The notes under the pieces were generated by a model that worked only from the letters and a program-made list of their open reading frames with translations, made no database searches and had not been told where the DNA came from. The position numbers and the translations under genes were made by a program. From Pandoraea cepalis (lineage in GTDB: Bacteria; Pseudomonadota; Gammaproteobacteria; Burkholderiales; Burkholderiaceae), in contig NZ_CABPSL010000012.1 of assembly GCF_902459665.1 (NCBI RefSeq), positions 98,901 to 162,900 of the forward strand: 64,000 nt of DNA. The letters are read 5' to 3'. Positions 37,697 through 46,315 of the stretch are shown here, piece by piece. Within the stretch, counting starts at the first letter, position 1. Each line of letters starts with the position of its first letter.

Positions 37697-38709
37697 AGAC
37701 CCGCCGGATCTTGCGAGAGCGTCGCCTCGAAGCCGCTGCGTTGTACCGCCTGGATCCATGCGTCTCTTGATGCCTGGAAATCTCTGCCATCGTCGTCCAT
37801 GTGGGTGCACAGGAAGTCACGAATGGCCCCTCCGACCCATTTCATGCCGATTTCTGCGTCGTGGCCCGTGCGGTGGTTGCCAAAGGTGGCGAAAGCATCC
37901 CAGCATGCCGGTGCCTCACGCTGTATGCGCCAGCCGGCATCGTAGGCGCGCGGTAGGAAGAAGGAGGAGATGCATACCCCGCTGCGCGACGGAAATTCAA
38001 AGATGTCTGGATCGTCATAGCACTGCAGCGTTACAAGAAGATCCTGTTCCGAACGGACGCCATGAAATGCATAGGGCGAGAGCAGAAACCTGCCAATTAA
38101 GTCGGTTCGTTTCGCTGTGCGCAGCTCGGTTCGCAGCGTGTGGAGCTGGTGGTGACCGAACAGCACCACCACGAGGGAGATGCCCTGGCGCGTCAAGTCG
38201 TTGGACAAATCACGCATGTGCGTGAAATCCGCCGTTTTCCAGTTCTGAGCTTCGTCGACAAACAGCAGAATCCGGTCGCTCGCATTCGTCTGTGCGGCGG
38301 CGAGCATCAGCGAAAAAACGCGGATGCGGCGTGCGATTGCGGTCCCCGTGTTTGGGCTACCATGGCCCAGATCCAGCAGGAGATCGCTGTATAGGGCGCG
38401 CTCGGTGGGATGGTCGTGCTCTTTCGCGTTCACGCGCAACCGTGGAACATTGGCGAAATGCTGTGTGACGGTGGTATCGATCAGGTTGATGGCGAATGTT
38501 TTGCCAAACCGTGATTCGGCAACGAAGCATACCCCTGATTCATAATGAATCAAGGCGTCTTCCACAATATCGAATGCTTCCTTGATCGCGGGCGTCGGCG
38601 CAATGACTTGGTCCTTGATCAATGGATGCACGTTTAGCTTTTCGTCTCGGAGCTGAAGAAGCTCGGGCAAAGTCATTCGCGGGCCTTGCGGAGGTTTCGT
38701 CGTTCTCAT
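37693..38709 (-). CDS. tnsC: TnsC/TniB-like AAA+ transposition ATPase
   Basis: A 338-residue AAA+ regulator that links the target selector to the transposase. Walker A reads AESRFGKTFAI, with the first Gly replaced by Ala; Walker B is RILLFVDEAQN. A sensor-like GHHQLHTLR and an arginine-finger-like RTDLIGRF follow, as in TniB/TnsC. It overlaps the selector gene at its 3' end (ATGA) and lies 10 bases after tnsB, so selector and ATPase are made together. The N-terminal TniB-like stretch HPLIKDQVIAPTPAIKEAFD is family-like. Confidence 0.88.
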   Translation of the reverse strand: MRTTKPPQGPRMTLPELLQLRDEKLNVHPLIKDQVIAPTPAIKEAFDIVEDALIHYESGVCFVAESRFGKTFAINLIDTTVTQHFANVPRLRVNAKEHDHPTERALYSDLLLDLGHGSPNTGTAIARRIRVFSLMLAAAQTNASDRILLFVDEAQNWKTADFTHMRDLSNDLTRQGISLVVVLFGHHQLHTLRTELRTAKRTDLIGRFLLSPYAFHGVRSEQDLLVTLQCYDDPDIFEFPSRSGVCISSFFLPRAYDAGWRIQREAPACWDAFATFGNHRTGHDAEIGMKWVGGAIRDFLCTHMDDDGRDFQASRDAWIQAVQRSGFEATLSQDPAGL

Positions 38710-38719
38710 GATCTCTTTC

Positions 38720-40651
38720 CTAGCGCCCTTTCCACACCACTGGTTTGAGTCGATGTGTCAGCGGGCGAATGTGTGGCACTTGCACAGGTCGCTTCGGCGC
38801 TGCTGTCGCGTCGGTGCTGACGCCGCTCTCACGTGCCAGATTGGCAAGCTTGGTCGCGTCGCGAGATATCTTGGTTGGACGCTTGCGTGATTGTTCTTCG
38901 ATGCGTGTGGCGAGCGCTCGCGCAACTTCCTGCATGGGATCGTCATCTGGCGCATAGCGGTGCTCGTTTGCCTGAATCGTCCTGCGCATCTCCAGCGTGT
39001 GGGCATGTCGCGCCCACCCTGCGTGCAGTATTGTCAATTCGCCAAGCGCAAAGCCATTGCTTAGATAGGCGTCGCAATTGCGCGCATCCCGCGGCACATG
39101 CACCACAATCCTCTTGCCGATTAAATGCCACGCGGTTTGCAGGTTCTCGTTGCTGTAACGTGCGCCGCCGAATTCGACATAGGGTCGCCGGCCCTGCCGT
39201 ATCGAGCCACGTACGACGGGCGTGACGATCTCCACACCCAACGCGGGCGCGTTCCACGCTGGCGTGGGCAAGGCGGGCAGCAAGGGGCCATCGAACCCAC
39301 GTTGAGCGAAGGCACGAAGCACCTCTAGTGGTGACTGTCCTCCGAGCGCCCGATGAGGGGTGGCGTTGTAGTTGGCACACAGTACGTCCGCGAGATAGAG
39401 CAGTTGCTGGTACGTAATCCCCAGTCGGCTCGCGGTACGCACCGGATCACGTGCACGTGTGTCGCCCGGATGTGACCCGGTTGTTGACGGCAGGCGTTGG
39501 AAGCCTCGTGTTTCCAACGTTTTGAACCAACGCTCAAGCAACGCGTTGTGTCCCCAATCGGCCAGTCCCCCATACGCGATGATGCAGCCGAGCCGACGAC
39601 GCAGATGCTCCGCGATAACGTGGCTGTAGTGCTGCACAGCATTGTCCAGGTTCAACACGCAAGGGCTGCACTGGGTCAATTCGGGAATGAGGCCGGAGGG
39701 AAATCCTGCGCCTTGGGCATACTTGACGCCCAATATAGACGCTTCCATCGGCTGCCATGGGACGTTTGCAGCAACGAAGGCCGCTTCTATGGTTTGGGCG
39801 GACAGCTGCGTGGCAATGCCGACCGAGTAGCCCAAGATGGACCTCGAGTAGCTGTCCAGATAGGCGATAAGCCATAGGCGCTCGATGGGCACGAACTGGG
39901 GACCCACCGGGCCGGTAATCTCCAGCGTGCCGATGCAATCAATTTTGTGCGCATCACACTGTGCAATGTCAAAGGGTGCCATCGCACAAATCGGTGAGCG
40001 ACGAGCGGTACCAAAGCGTAGTTTGTAAGCGGCATTCTCGCCAAATCGGGCGTCGACGGCGCCGTGCGGTGAGCGCTGGACAAGCTGAGTGACGTAGCGT
40101 GCCACGGATCTGCGCCCTTGGCTTTTCGTGTTCAGGGGGTAACTCCGCTGGTCGATGCCCGCATCGAAACACCAGCCGCAGAGCCGCGACCAAGCGGTTT
40201 TTGCCGATACCCTAGCTTCGGCGACCTCCCCAGAAATGCGTCGGCCGAGAATGATCGCGTCGAGTTTGTCTCGAATCTCAGGGTGCTCGGTGAGAAATTG
40301 CGTGAATGCGCCCGCGTGTCCGCCGCTGTCGGCGCGGTTCGGGAGTGATTTGTTTCGGTGATAGCCGCATGTGCGCACGCCGCGAAGCAACCCTGCCCAG
40401 CCGTACAGACGCCCGTCGTCGGCGAGCGTCACGCACCGATTGAGCTGCCGAATCAACACACTGCGAGACACCTGCGCGATCTGTGCGGCGCGTGTGAGGT
40501 GGCCGGTTTCCAGATAGAACGCGATGCCGGCGGACAGGCGGTCGAAGCGCTCTCGCACAGGATCAGTGAGCTGACTGGAGTCCACGCGTCGCCAGTCTTC
40601 GGTGTTGCGCCACTCCCATGGGAGGGTCCGGGCGGTCAGTGGCCTGCTCAC
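38720..40651 (-). CDS. tnsB: TnsB/TniA-like DDE transposase
   Basis: A 643-residue DDE (RVE-fold) transposase that cuts and joins the transposon 3' ends. The catalytic acids are visible: Asp in AQCDAHKIDCIG, Asp in CVLNLDNAVQHY and Glu in GHNALLERWFKTLETRGF. An N-terminal DNA-binding helical region and a C-terminal beta-barrel (PYVEFGGARYSNENLQ...GKRIVVHV) complete the architecture seen in TniA/TnsB proteins. Start ATG 40651 overlaps the tnsA stop (ATGA). The site of action is the transposon ends, probably the GGACACAAA repeats. Confidence 0.92.
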   Translation of the reverse strand: MSRPLTARTLPWEWRNTEDWRRVDSSQLTDPVRERFDRLSAGIAFYLETGHLTRAAQIAQVSRSVLIRQLNRCVTLADDGRLYGWAGLLRGVRTCGYHRNKSLPNRADSGGHAGAFTQFLTEHPEIRDKLDAIILGRRISGEVAEARVSAKTAWSRLCGWCFDAGIDQRSYPLNTKSQGRRSVARYVTQLVQRSPHGAVDARFGENAAYKLRFGTARRSPICAMAPFDIAQCDAHKIDCIGTLEITGPVGPQFVPIERLWLIAYLDSYSRSILGYSVGIATQLSAQTIEAAFVAANVPWQPMEASILGVKYAQGAGFPSGLIPELTQCSPCVLNLDNAVQHYSHVIAEHLRRRLGCIIAYGGLADWGHNALLERWFKTLETRGFQRLPSTTGSHPGDTRARDPVRTASRLGITYQQLLYLADVLCANYNATPHRALGGQSPLEVLRAFAQRGFDGPLLPALPTPAWNAPALGVEIVTPVVRGSIRQGRRPYVEFGGARYSNENLQTAWHLIGKRIVVHVPRDARNCDAYLSNGFALGELTILHAGWARHAHTLEMRRTIQANEHRYAPDDDPMQEVARALATRIEEQSRKRPTKISRDATKLANLARESGVSTDATAAPKRPVQVPHIRPLTHRLKPVVWKGR

Positions 40652-41346
40652 GACGGTACTCCCTCGCGCACAAGTTCGGTGCGCAGCGAAAGCGGCTCGT
40701 TGCCCAATGCGAGCGCGAGGTATCCGCTTTGAACGAGTCGAAATGCCGCAGCGATATAGGCGTCACCCCTGCCAACTTGATCCAGCCGTGCGACATCCTT
40801 TAGCGAGATGGCGTGCCCTGCGTCGAGCAGTGCCCCGACGGCCATGGATTCATGCGCCAATGGTATGCCGCGATACAGCGCAAGCCAGTGAATGATGCGC
40901 AACCAGTTGTGAATACGTGCACTATCGACACGTAAGTCGTGCTCACTCAGGCGACAGTGCTCGGCCTCAAATGCTCGGGCAAGTCGCACGCGAGCTTGCT
41001 CCTTTGCCGGGTCGGTAGCTTCCCCCAGGCAACGCCACTCCCACATCCCGTCGTGTCGGCGCACTTCCGCGCACCAGCTGATTACTGAGCTGCGTGTGTC
41101 AGTCGACACCTGGCGCGGCACTGGCGCATAGTTCACTGAAACGATGTCCGGTGTCGACTCAGCGATTACAAAGTGGGCCAATTCCAGCTGTCCACTTAGC
41201 GCCCAGTCGCGATCCGATTTTGGACTGTAGACGTAGCAGAGGTTGGCTTTACGATGCCCGCGCTTGTCGTACGCGTCGGCCAGTGCCGCGCGCATGCGAG
41301 TCCCCGGGCGTGCGTTGGTTGCGGGATGTGAGGTAGTGCTGGACAT
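40648..41346 (-). CDS. tnsA: TnsA-like endonuclease-fold protein, catalytic residues apparently altered
   Basis: A 232-residue TnsA-like protein, identified by position upstream of tnsB and by the N-terminal SPKSDRDWALSGQLELAHFVIAESTPDIVSVNYAP, which follows the TnsA pattern. The usual PDF...EVK catalytic stretch is replaced here by SVISWCAEVRRHDGMWEWRC: the catalytic Asp position appears to be Ile/Ser and the Lys is Arg. TnsA normally cuts the 5' ends; an inactive version would give copy-in (cointegrate) transposition. A C-terminal helical region with a winged-helix feel resembles the TnsC-contact part. ATG 41346 follows GGGAG by seven bases. Confidence 0.7.
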   Translation of the reverse strand: MSSTTSHPATNARPGTRMRAALADAYDKRGHRKANLCYVYSPKSDRDWALSGQLELAHFVIAESTPDIVSVNYAPVPRQVSTDTRSSVISWCAEVRRHDGMWEWRCLGEATDPAKEQARVRLARAFEAEHCRLSEHDLRVDSARIHNWLRIIHWLALYRGIPLAHESMAVGALLDAGHAISLKDVARLDQVGRGDAYIAAAFRLVQSGYLALALGNEPLSLRTELVREGVPS

Positions 41347-41682
41347 GACGAGTCTCCCACGCTCAGTGGCGAGACGCACGCCTCATGAAGGTCGTACCAC
41401 CGCGCTCCCAAGTGACGGAAGCAGGTTGCACCAATCCAGCCTTGACATGGCCGCCTATGCGACCTATGTTTAAAGCCAGTGCCCCACCGGTCAGGGGGTG
41501 TGCTAGCGGTAATCAACGGGTTCTGTCGCGCCAACGGCAGAGCCCGTTTGTGTTTTCATGTTGGCGCTTGAATACGTCTCCTTTCGGATCGTTATGATCC
41601 ACCTCATATATCGATAGATCGTAACTCGCGCAAGGTCAAGTCCGTCGCACGGTTGTGCCATCAAACAGGCCGCGAGCGCGGG
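41347..41682. other. Region upstream of tnsA with a hairpin and T-tract
   Basis: No gene is supported in these 336 bases. A 14-bp stem with two G-T pairs (AACGGGTTCTGTCG at 41515-41528 and CGGCAGAGCCCGTT at 41535-41548), then a T-rich tract to 41556, has the form of a plus-strand terminator. However, no plus-strand gene lies upstream. CCCGTTTGTG within it matches the AACCCGTTTGTGG unit of the repeat array at 34 kb, so this may be part of the other transposon end. AT-rich stretches at 41585-41625 probably hold the tnsA promoter. Confidence 0.45.
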
Positions 41683-43662
41683 CTACAGGTGTTCGCCAAA
41701 CGCCTTGTCCATGTCCTCGGCCCGCTTGCGTCTCTCGGGGTGTAAGTATTGTGAGGTGGTAGCTAAGCTCGCGTGCCCCATTTGATCTTTCACCACGTCG
41801 AGCGCAGCACCCCGCGCCACGGCGTGTGTGCCAAAGGTGTGCCGCAACCAGTGGGGTGTGGCCTGGCGGATTTGGTGGGCAGCGCCGGGATTGTCCGTTT
41901 CATAAACGCTTGCCGCCTCAACGAGCGTTTGGCGAAGCATATGGGCGAGTCCATTGGGCGACAGGGGCTGATGCGGATGGCGCTGCGCATCCCTGCCCAA
42001 GCGGCCGATGAGCGGGACATCCGGATCGATGTGGCCTACCACGTCTCCCATACCACGCTGCGCAAGATAGCGTTGCAGCATCTGCACTAGAGCGGTGGCC
42101 AACTCGACCACCCGCGTATGCTCGCCTTTGCCCGTGACGACCAGGCGCCAGCGCATACCAAGCCCGTCGAGCTTTTCGCATGACAAGTCCCCTACCCGTG
42201 CACTGGCAAGTTCAGACAACCGCAGGCCCGTGGCGTAGGCAAAACGCAGCACGAATTGACGGCGTTGCGCTATCGGATCGGCAGGGTCGAGGCGATCTAG
42301 GTAGTCCTTGAGCAAACCCCAATCGCCCTGGGAGAGACTACGATCACGGTTAGCGCCTCGATGCCCGTGCCCCGGTTTCGGTTTGGCGATGAGCAGCCAC
42401 GGGTTGTAGCGCAGATACTGCACCGCCATAAGCCAGTTAAAGAGGCGTTGCAACACCGTCATTGACAGGCGGATGCTCGCCGGCGCGAGTGCGCTCGCGA
42501 AGGGGCGCCAAGTGGCGCTATAGCGAGGCAGGTGCCGTGATGCAATCCAGTGTGGCGCGGGCGAGGCGAGAAACTCCCGGTAGGCCGCGCAATCCTGCAC
42601 GTCCACATCCGACAGTGCTTTACCCTGCTCGAACCAAGCCCAGTTCAAAAAGCGCTCGGCGTGACTGCGATACGAGCGCCACGTATTGCCACCGATCGGG
42701 TGCAGCGTGGCGAGCCAGGCCTGCACGGCGCCGAGATCGTGCGTGACAACGAGCCGACAAGTGCTCCCCATCAAGCGATTGTGACCATCTTGTCCGTCCA
42801 ATCCCGTCGGGACGCTCAGGAACTCAAGGGGCGCTACACCGCCCAGTTGCGGTCGTAACAAACGCTGCACGTCAAGCCCCGCAGCGCGGCGCGGCACCAA
42901 GGCGTAGGCAGGTACGCTCTGTCCTAGCGAGCCCTCGTGGGCGTCTAACCATCGCTGCAGGCGACCGGCTGCGACCGGCCCCAAGCGGTGTACGCGGGCG
43001 TGCCAGCTCGGTCCATGCGTACGAATAAAGGCAATCAGATCCAGCAGCGAGAGGATGCCGGCGGCCTCCAGTCGCCCGGCAATCGCTCTATGGAACCAGC
43101 CGCGCACGTGGTGATGCACTTGTGGCTTGACGGCCAATAACTGCTGCAGGCGGGCCAGCGCTCGCAATTGGCCCGCCCGCAAGCGGTCGTTGCGCGCTTG
43201 ACGCCGGTCGGTGCGCACCTCCGGGTGCGCTTCTTGAAAGAGCGCCAGCAGCTCCTTTTGACTAAAGCACTCGTAGGGATCGTAGGCTTCGGCAAAGGCT
43301 TCCAACGTGGGCACGCAGCTCGCGGATGCCGCATCACCGGACACCAATGATGGGCCGATGAGCACTTGTGGTGCGATGCCGAGGACTCGTGCACCGGTGT
43401 AGTCCCGCTCGCGGCGTGCGGCGGTGACCAATTGCTCACGTATCCAGCGCAGCGTCGTTCGAGCCCGGCGCAGATCGAGGCCGGTCTCCAGGTACTGGTC
43501 GGCCAAACGCTCGAGCGGCAAGCCTTCCAGATAACCCCGGAAGAACGCGAAGTGTTCGAGGCCGAGGTGCTCGCGGGTGGCCGGAAACGGGACGGCGCGT
43601 CCCTCGGTGCTGATGAAGGCGACGTCCGCCACGTCGGATGTGTGGGGTTTGGCGTGGTGCAT
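41683..43662 (-). CDS. Large tyrosine recombinase (DUF3701-type integrase), apparently active
   Basis: About 659 residues. A long N-terminal region (LEHFAFFRGYLEGLPLERLADQYLETGLDLRRARTTLRWI...) of the DUF3701 type is followed by a core-binding domain (AVQAWLATLHPIGGNTWRSYRSHAERFLNWAWFEQGKAL). The catalytic domain has Arg in ATGLRLSELASARVGDL, Lys in VVTGKGEHTRVVEL, His-x-x-Arg in HWLRHTFGTH, His in GHASLATTSQYLH and the nucleophile Tyr in SQYLHPE. It is homologous to the C-terminal half of the TniQ fusion. The start is uncertain: ATG 43662 or a TTG at 43704. Confidence 0.85.
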   Translation of the reverse strand: MHHAKPHTSDVADVAFISTEGRAVPFPATREHLGLEHFAFFRGYLEGLPLERLADQYLETGLDLRRARTTLRWIREQLVTAARRERDYTGARVLGIAPQVLIGPSLVSGDAASASCVPTLEAFAEAYDPYECFSQKELLALFQEAHPEVRTDRRQARNDRLRAGQLRALARLQQLLAVKPQVHHHVRGWFHRAIAGRLEAAGILSLLDLIAFIRTHGPSWHARVHRLGPVAAGRLQRWLDAHEGSLGQSVPAYALVPRRAAGLDVQRLLRPQLGGVAPLEFLSVPTGLDGQDGHNRLMGSTCRLVVTHDLGAVQAWLATLHPIGGNTWRSYRSHAERFLNWAWFEQGKALSDVDVQDCAAYREFLASPAPHWIASRHLPRYSATWRPFASALAPASIRLSMTVLQRLFNWLMAVQYLRYNPWLLIAKPKPGHGHRGANRDRSLSQGDWGLLKDYLDRLDPADPIAQRRQFVLRFAYATGLRLSELASARVGDLSCEKLDGLGMRWRLVVTGKGEHTRVVELATALVQMLQRYLAQRGMGDVVGHIDPDVPLIGRLGRDAQRHPHQPLSPNGLAHMLRQTLVEAASVYETDNPGAAHQIRQATPHWLRHTFGTHAVARGAALDVVKDQMGHASLATTSQYLHPERRKRAEDMDKAFGEHL

Positions 43663-44032
43663 GGTCTTGCGCGGATTAGCTGTGTTGCGGGGGCGCTCCC
43701 CCAACTCGTGCGTGACTCACGGGGCCATCGCACGACGACGCCCTACCCGGCTAACCAGGGGGTGCCGCGCAGAACGCCGCTAGGGCGTTGATTCGCAAGA
43801 GGATAGCGCTCGGACCTTGCGCCGGTGTCAGATTTATTCGACAAAATCCGCACTGATGCTTATGGCACTAATCATCAGTCAATTTTGAGAAATATTTCCA
43901 ATGGATGTTCTGACCCCCGATGGGCTTGGGCGTGATCTCTCGTGGAGGCATTGGCGCGTTGATTACTTCGGCTGAATCAGGTTGCGAGCGAGGGCCCGGG
44001 CGCAAATTTTGATGATCGCAATATCGCCAACG
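43663..44032. other. Intergenic region with short repeats and a possible element end
   Basis: No gene is seen. It holds GTGTCAGATTTATTCGACAAA (43825-43845) and an inverted ACTGATG/CATCAGT pair nearby. The TGT...ACA-like stretch could be a transposon terminus, but I cannot prove it. Composition turns AT-rich here, marking a likely boundary of the recombinase-bearing segment. Confidence 0.3.
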
Positions 44033-44443
44033 CTATGCATAGGCCCCGCTCTGCATCCGTGCCAGGAGTGCCGACAAAAGCTCCTGCCCCAAAATCGTGT
44101 CCGAAAATTCCGCGGGACACCTGCCGCCAAGTGCCGGGGTTGGTTGCTGTAACCACTGGCCGGTCCAACGAGCCGGATCGAACCCGTCTGCCTGCCCCGA
44201 CTGGACAACCATGGCCTCAACTTGCCCGATTAACCGGACAAGGCCAAGGACACGTTCGGCCTGGTCGACGGACAGGTGCTTCCGTTGCTTCACCTTGCGG
44301 TCGATTGCGGATCGAGAAAATCCTAGCGCCTTGACGAGGAATTCCTTGCTGATGTGCATGCGGTTTGCCACGCGCGGCACGTCACTTGCTCGCACGCCGT
44401 TCCTAATTCGTAAAACACGCTCATGTATCGTGGCTTGGTACAT
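44033..44443 (-). CDS. Xre/MbcA/ParS-type antitoxin (DUF2384), orphan
   Basis: A 136-residue antitoxin. An N-terminal helix-turn-helix (VANRMHISKEFLVKALGFSRSAIDRKVKQRKHLSVDQAERVLGLV) is followed by the toxin-binding DUF2384 end (PALGGRCPAEFSDTILGQELLSALLARMQSGAYA). Family members are normally followed by a RES-domain toxin overlapping the stop. Here the next frame gives only a 25-residue peptide ending at 43966, with no RES features, so the toxin gene is lost. The gene may persist as a DNA-binding remnant. Confidence 0.82.
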   Translation of the reverse strand: MYQATIHERVLRIRNGVRASDVPRVANRMHISKEFLVKALGFSRSAIDRKVKQRKHLSVDQAERVLGLVRLIGQVEAMVVQSGQADGFDPARWTGQWLQQPTPALGGRCPAEFSDTILGQELLSALLARMQSGAYA

Positions 44444-45062
44444 TTCCCGAGCCTCGGAGATGATGGACGTTGCGCGTTTGCCTCCCCTGTTACCCCTAGG
44501 GGAATTCTACGTTGCAGGGGCTGCCATTTTGTCTTACAGGGCGAGATACATGAACATGGCGAACACAAAGGCGATGGCAATCACACCCCCCCAACATTTC
44601 TGCGCTCCGGGACTTGATTGATTAATCGCGTCCGCAAGGTGGCTTCTTCTACGATACCTTCGACGTGCCATTTGCAGTGCGCTCCAAGGTGTCAGTTGTA
44701 AAAACTGGCGACGTGCCAACGATTCGATATTGGCAGTCTACCGGCGAGCGTGTGTAAGGACTTTACGCCACCTCCGTGCAGAATGGGGCTTGAAGCCTAA
44801 CCCATTGAAACATCAATCTTGTCGCCAACAGCCCACCCGATTGCTTTCAAGACCTCGGCAAGCGGTCGACGCGATACATCAGCAATGCCGTCGGGAACTG
44901 GAACAAGACGTGTTCGGCACAGCCGACGTATGGAACGTAAGGTAACTGGCCCATGGGGATGTTCGCAAGTTCATTGTCGGAGTCTGACAGGGTGGGCTAT
45001 GACGCAAAAATTTTTTCCGAACCCGTCGCCTACGCTACCTATTCCTCATCGACACCTTGATG
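44444..45062. other. Non-coding accessory DNA with no recognisable gene
   Basis: Several short open frames are present, none with a ribosome site plus recognisable protein features. The base composition is mixed and changes repeatedly, as in decayed mobile DNA. Confidence 0.4.
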
Positions 45063-45240
45063 CATTTCGGTAGGCAGTCGGTCAAACGCATCGAAACGTG
45101 GCGAATCGACTACCAATCGGCTCGACCGCATAGCGCCTTGGGGCAACTGGCGCCGGCCCAATTCCAGCACTGCATCAACCGAAATCTGGCCAGCCGGCCA
45201 ACTTACGAATGGTGTACGCGGCAGGGTAAGGTCAAAAGGG
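45063..45240 (+). pseudogene. IS3-family transposase C-terminal scrap
   Basis: The translation contains ETWRIDYQSARPHSALGQLAPAQFQ, the C-terminal signature of IS3-family OrfB (integrase-like) transposases. No catalytic DDE part is present upstream in the same frame. It is the leftover end of an insertion sequence. Bases 45241-45514 beyond it hold nothing that I can assign. Confidence 0.75.
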
Positions 45241-45514
45241 TGCGAGGACTTGGCCCACCAACTCGCGGTCTACACCGCGGAAAATGACCGACAAGGCCTC
45301 GTCGCTGGAGCAAGCTCTGGCTTGACGTCGCCGAGAAGGTCTGAACCGGCCTATGGGGATTTTCTGCTGCCGCGATAGCCTGGATTACTGGTCGTAATCG
45401 ACGGATTATTTTGGGACGTATATCGAGCAACAAATGGCTCGTTCGAGATCCCCACGCTGGGAGCCTCGACAGGAAACGAAACCTCTCGTACTGGATCAAG
45501 TTTTTGGATGAGCG

Positions 45515-45715
45515 TTAGTATGGCTTGGCCTTCTCCGCACGGCATTTCTCGAGCTCACGCGACAGTGCATCAATCTCCGACTGCATGTTGGCTGCTCGCT
45601 TGAGCAGTTGCCCCACCCGAAACCAATACTCATCACCCAAGTCGCCATCCGCCGAGGCGAGTTCGTGCAACTTGCGAAGTGCAATGGCCAGATCGATCTG
45701 ATTCTCCGAAGACAT
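45515..45715 (-). CDS. Small hypothetical protein
   Basis: A 66-residue protein of predicted helical character (NQIDLAIALRKLHELASADGDLGDEYWFRVGQLLKRAANMQSEIDALSRELEKC) with a heptad-like C-terminal coiled coil. ATG 45715 has AGGAGC nine bases upstream; ATG 45721 is a near alternative. I do not recognise the family. It sits alone between insertion-sequence scraps. Confidence 0.5.
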   Translation of the reverse strand: MSSENQIDLAIALRKLHELASADGDLGDEYWFRVGQLLKRAANMQSEIDALSRELEKCRAEKAKPY

Positions 45716-45742
45716 CGACATGCTCCTTTTTTCGGCCCACAT

Positions 45743-46095
45743 GCTACGTTCCCGTGCGAAATTCGGGTGGCGCGCACTTACGAGTTTATGTTCTCAGACC
45801 AGCTTGCCTGCCTCGAGTTTGAACTCTCGGTCGAGCACTCTTCTCGTTCCCAACGGCCATCTCCGATTTCGCCTTCACATTTTGACAAGGTGTTTTTGCA
45901 AACGGTAGCAGCCGAGTGTGGTCGATGTGATCTGCTCGGCTAAATCCGAACCAGTTTGACTGTTGGTTTTCAGGCAAAGCATCGCGCACACCGCCGGAAC
46001 CACGGATTTGGCCATTTGGCCGCGACGCTTCCAACGGCGTGGTTTTCCCAGTCGCCATAGACGATCCGAGAGCGATTTAACCAACAGACTTGCCG
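45743..46095. other. Intergenic region, no supported gene
   Basis: A minus-strand frame (45875-46165) overlaps the GDCCVxC gene and has no family features. Nothing else is supported here. Confidence 0.35.
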
Positions 46096-46308
46096 CTACC
46101 CGCAGCATCCGCACTGCTGCTGGATCGGCGGACATTTGACCGAGCCGAACGAGCAGAAGACGCAACAGTCACCGGAGTTGGGGCGCAGCAGCATCATGCA
46201 GTGACTGCACTCGTAGTAATACTGGCAGGCGTTGGTGGGCATGGTTTCGTGTTGGGCAAAACCGCAATGCGGGCAGGTCAACAAGGACTCGAGGATGACG
46301 GCGTTCAT
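46096..46308 (-). CDS. GDCCVxC-domain small protein
   Basis: A 70-residue protein with two CxxC knuckles at the N terminus (LTCPHCGF, YECSHCMMLL) and the signature GDCCVFCSFGSVKCPP. Proteins with this GDCCVxC domain are commonly encoded beside mer genes, and some homologues carry selenocysteine. Here all relevant residues are Cys codons. It follows merP by only seven bases and belongs to the mer operon. Function in mercury handling is inferred from context. Confidence 0.85.
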   Translation of the reverse strand: MNAVILESLLTCPHCGFAQHETMPTNACQYYYECSHCMMLLRPNSGDCCVFCSFGSVKCPPIQQQCGCCG

Positions 46309-46315
46309 CGCGGCC

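Noticed and set aside
41515..41548. attC-like integron recombination site
   Set aside because: The outer ends do not fit the RYYYAAC and GTTRRRY consensus, and no integron integrase or gene cassettes are present. It is better described as a hairpin.
35006..43662. CRISPR-associated transposon
   Set aside because: No Cas12k, Cascade gene, repeat-spacer array or guide-like repeat was seen near the tns genes.
43963..44036. RES toxin partner of the antitoxin
   Set aside because: The overlapping frame gives only MHSVGDIAIIKICARALARN and a few more residues, with none of the RES-domain residues.
45875..46165. Minus-strand 96-residue frame overlapping the GDCCVxC gene
   Set aside because: No family features, no ribosome site, and it overlaps a well supported gene.
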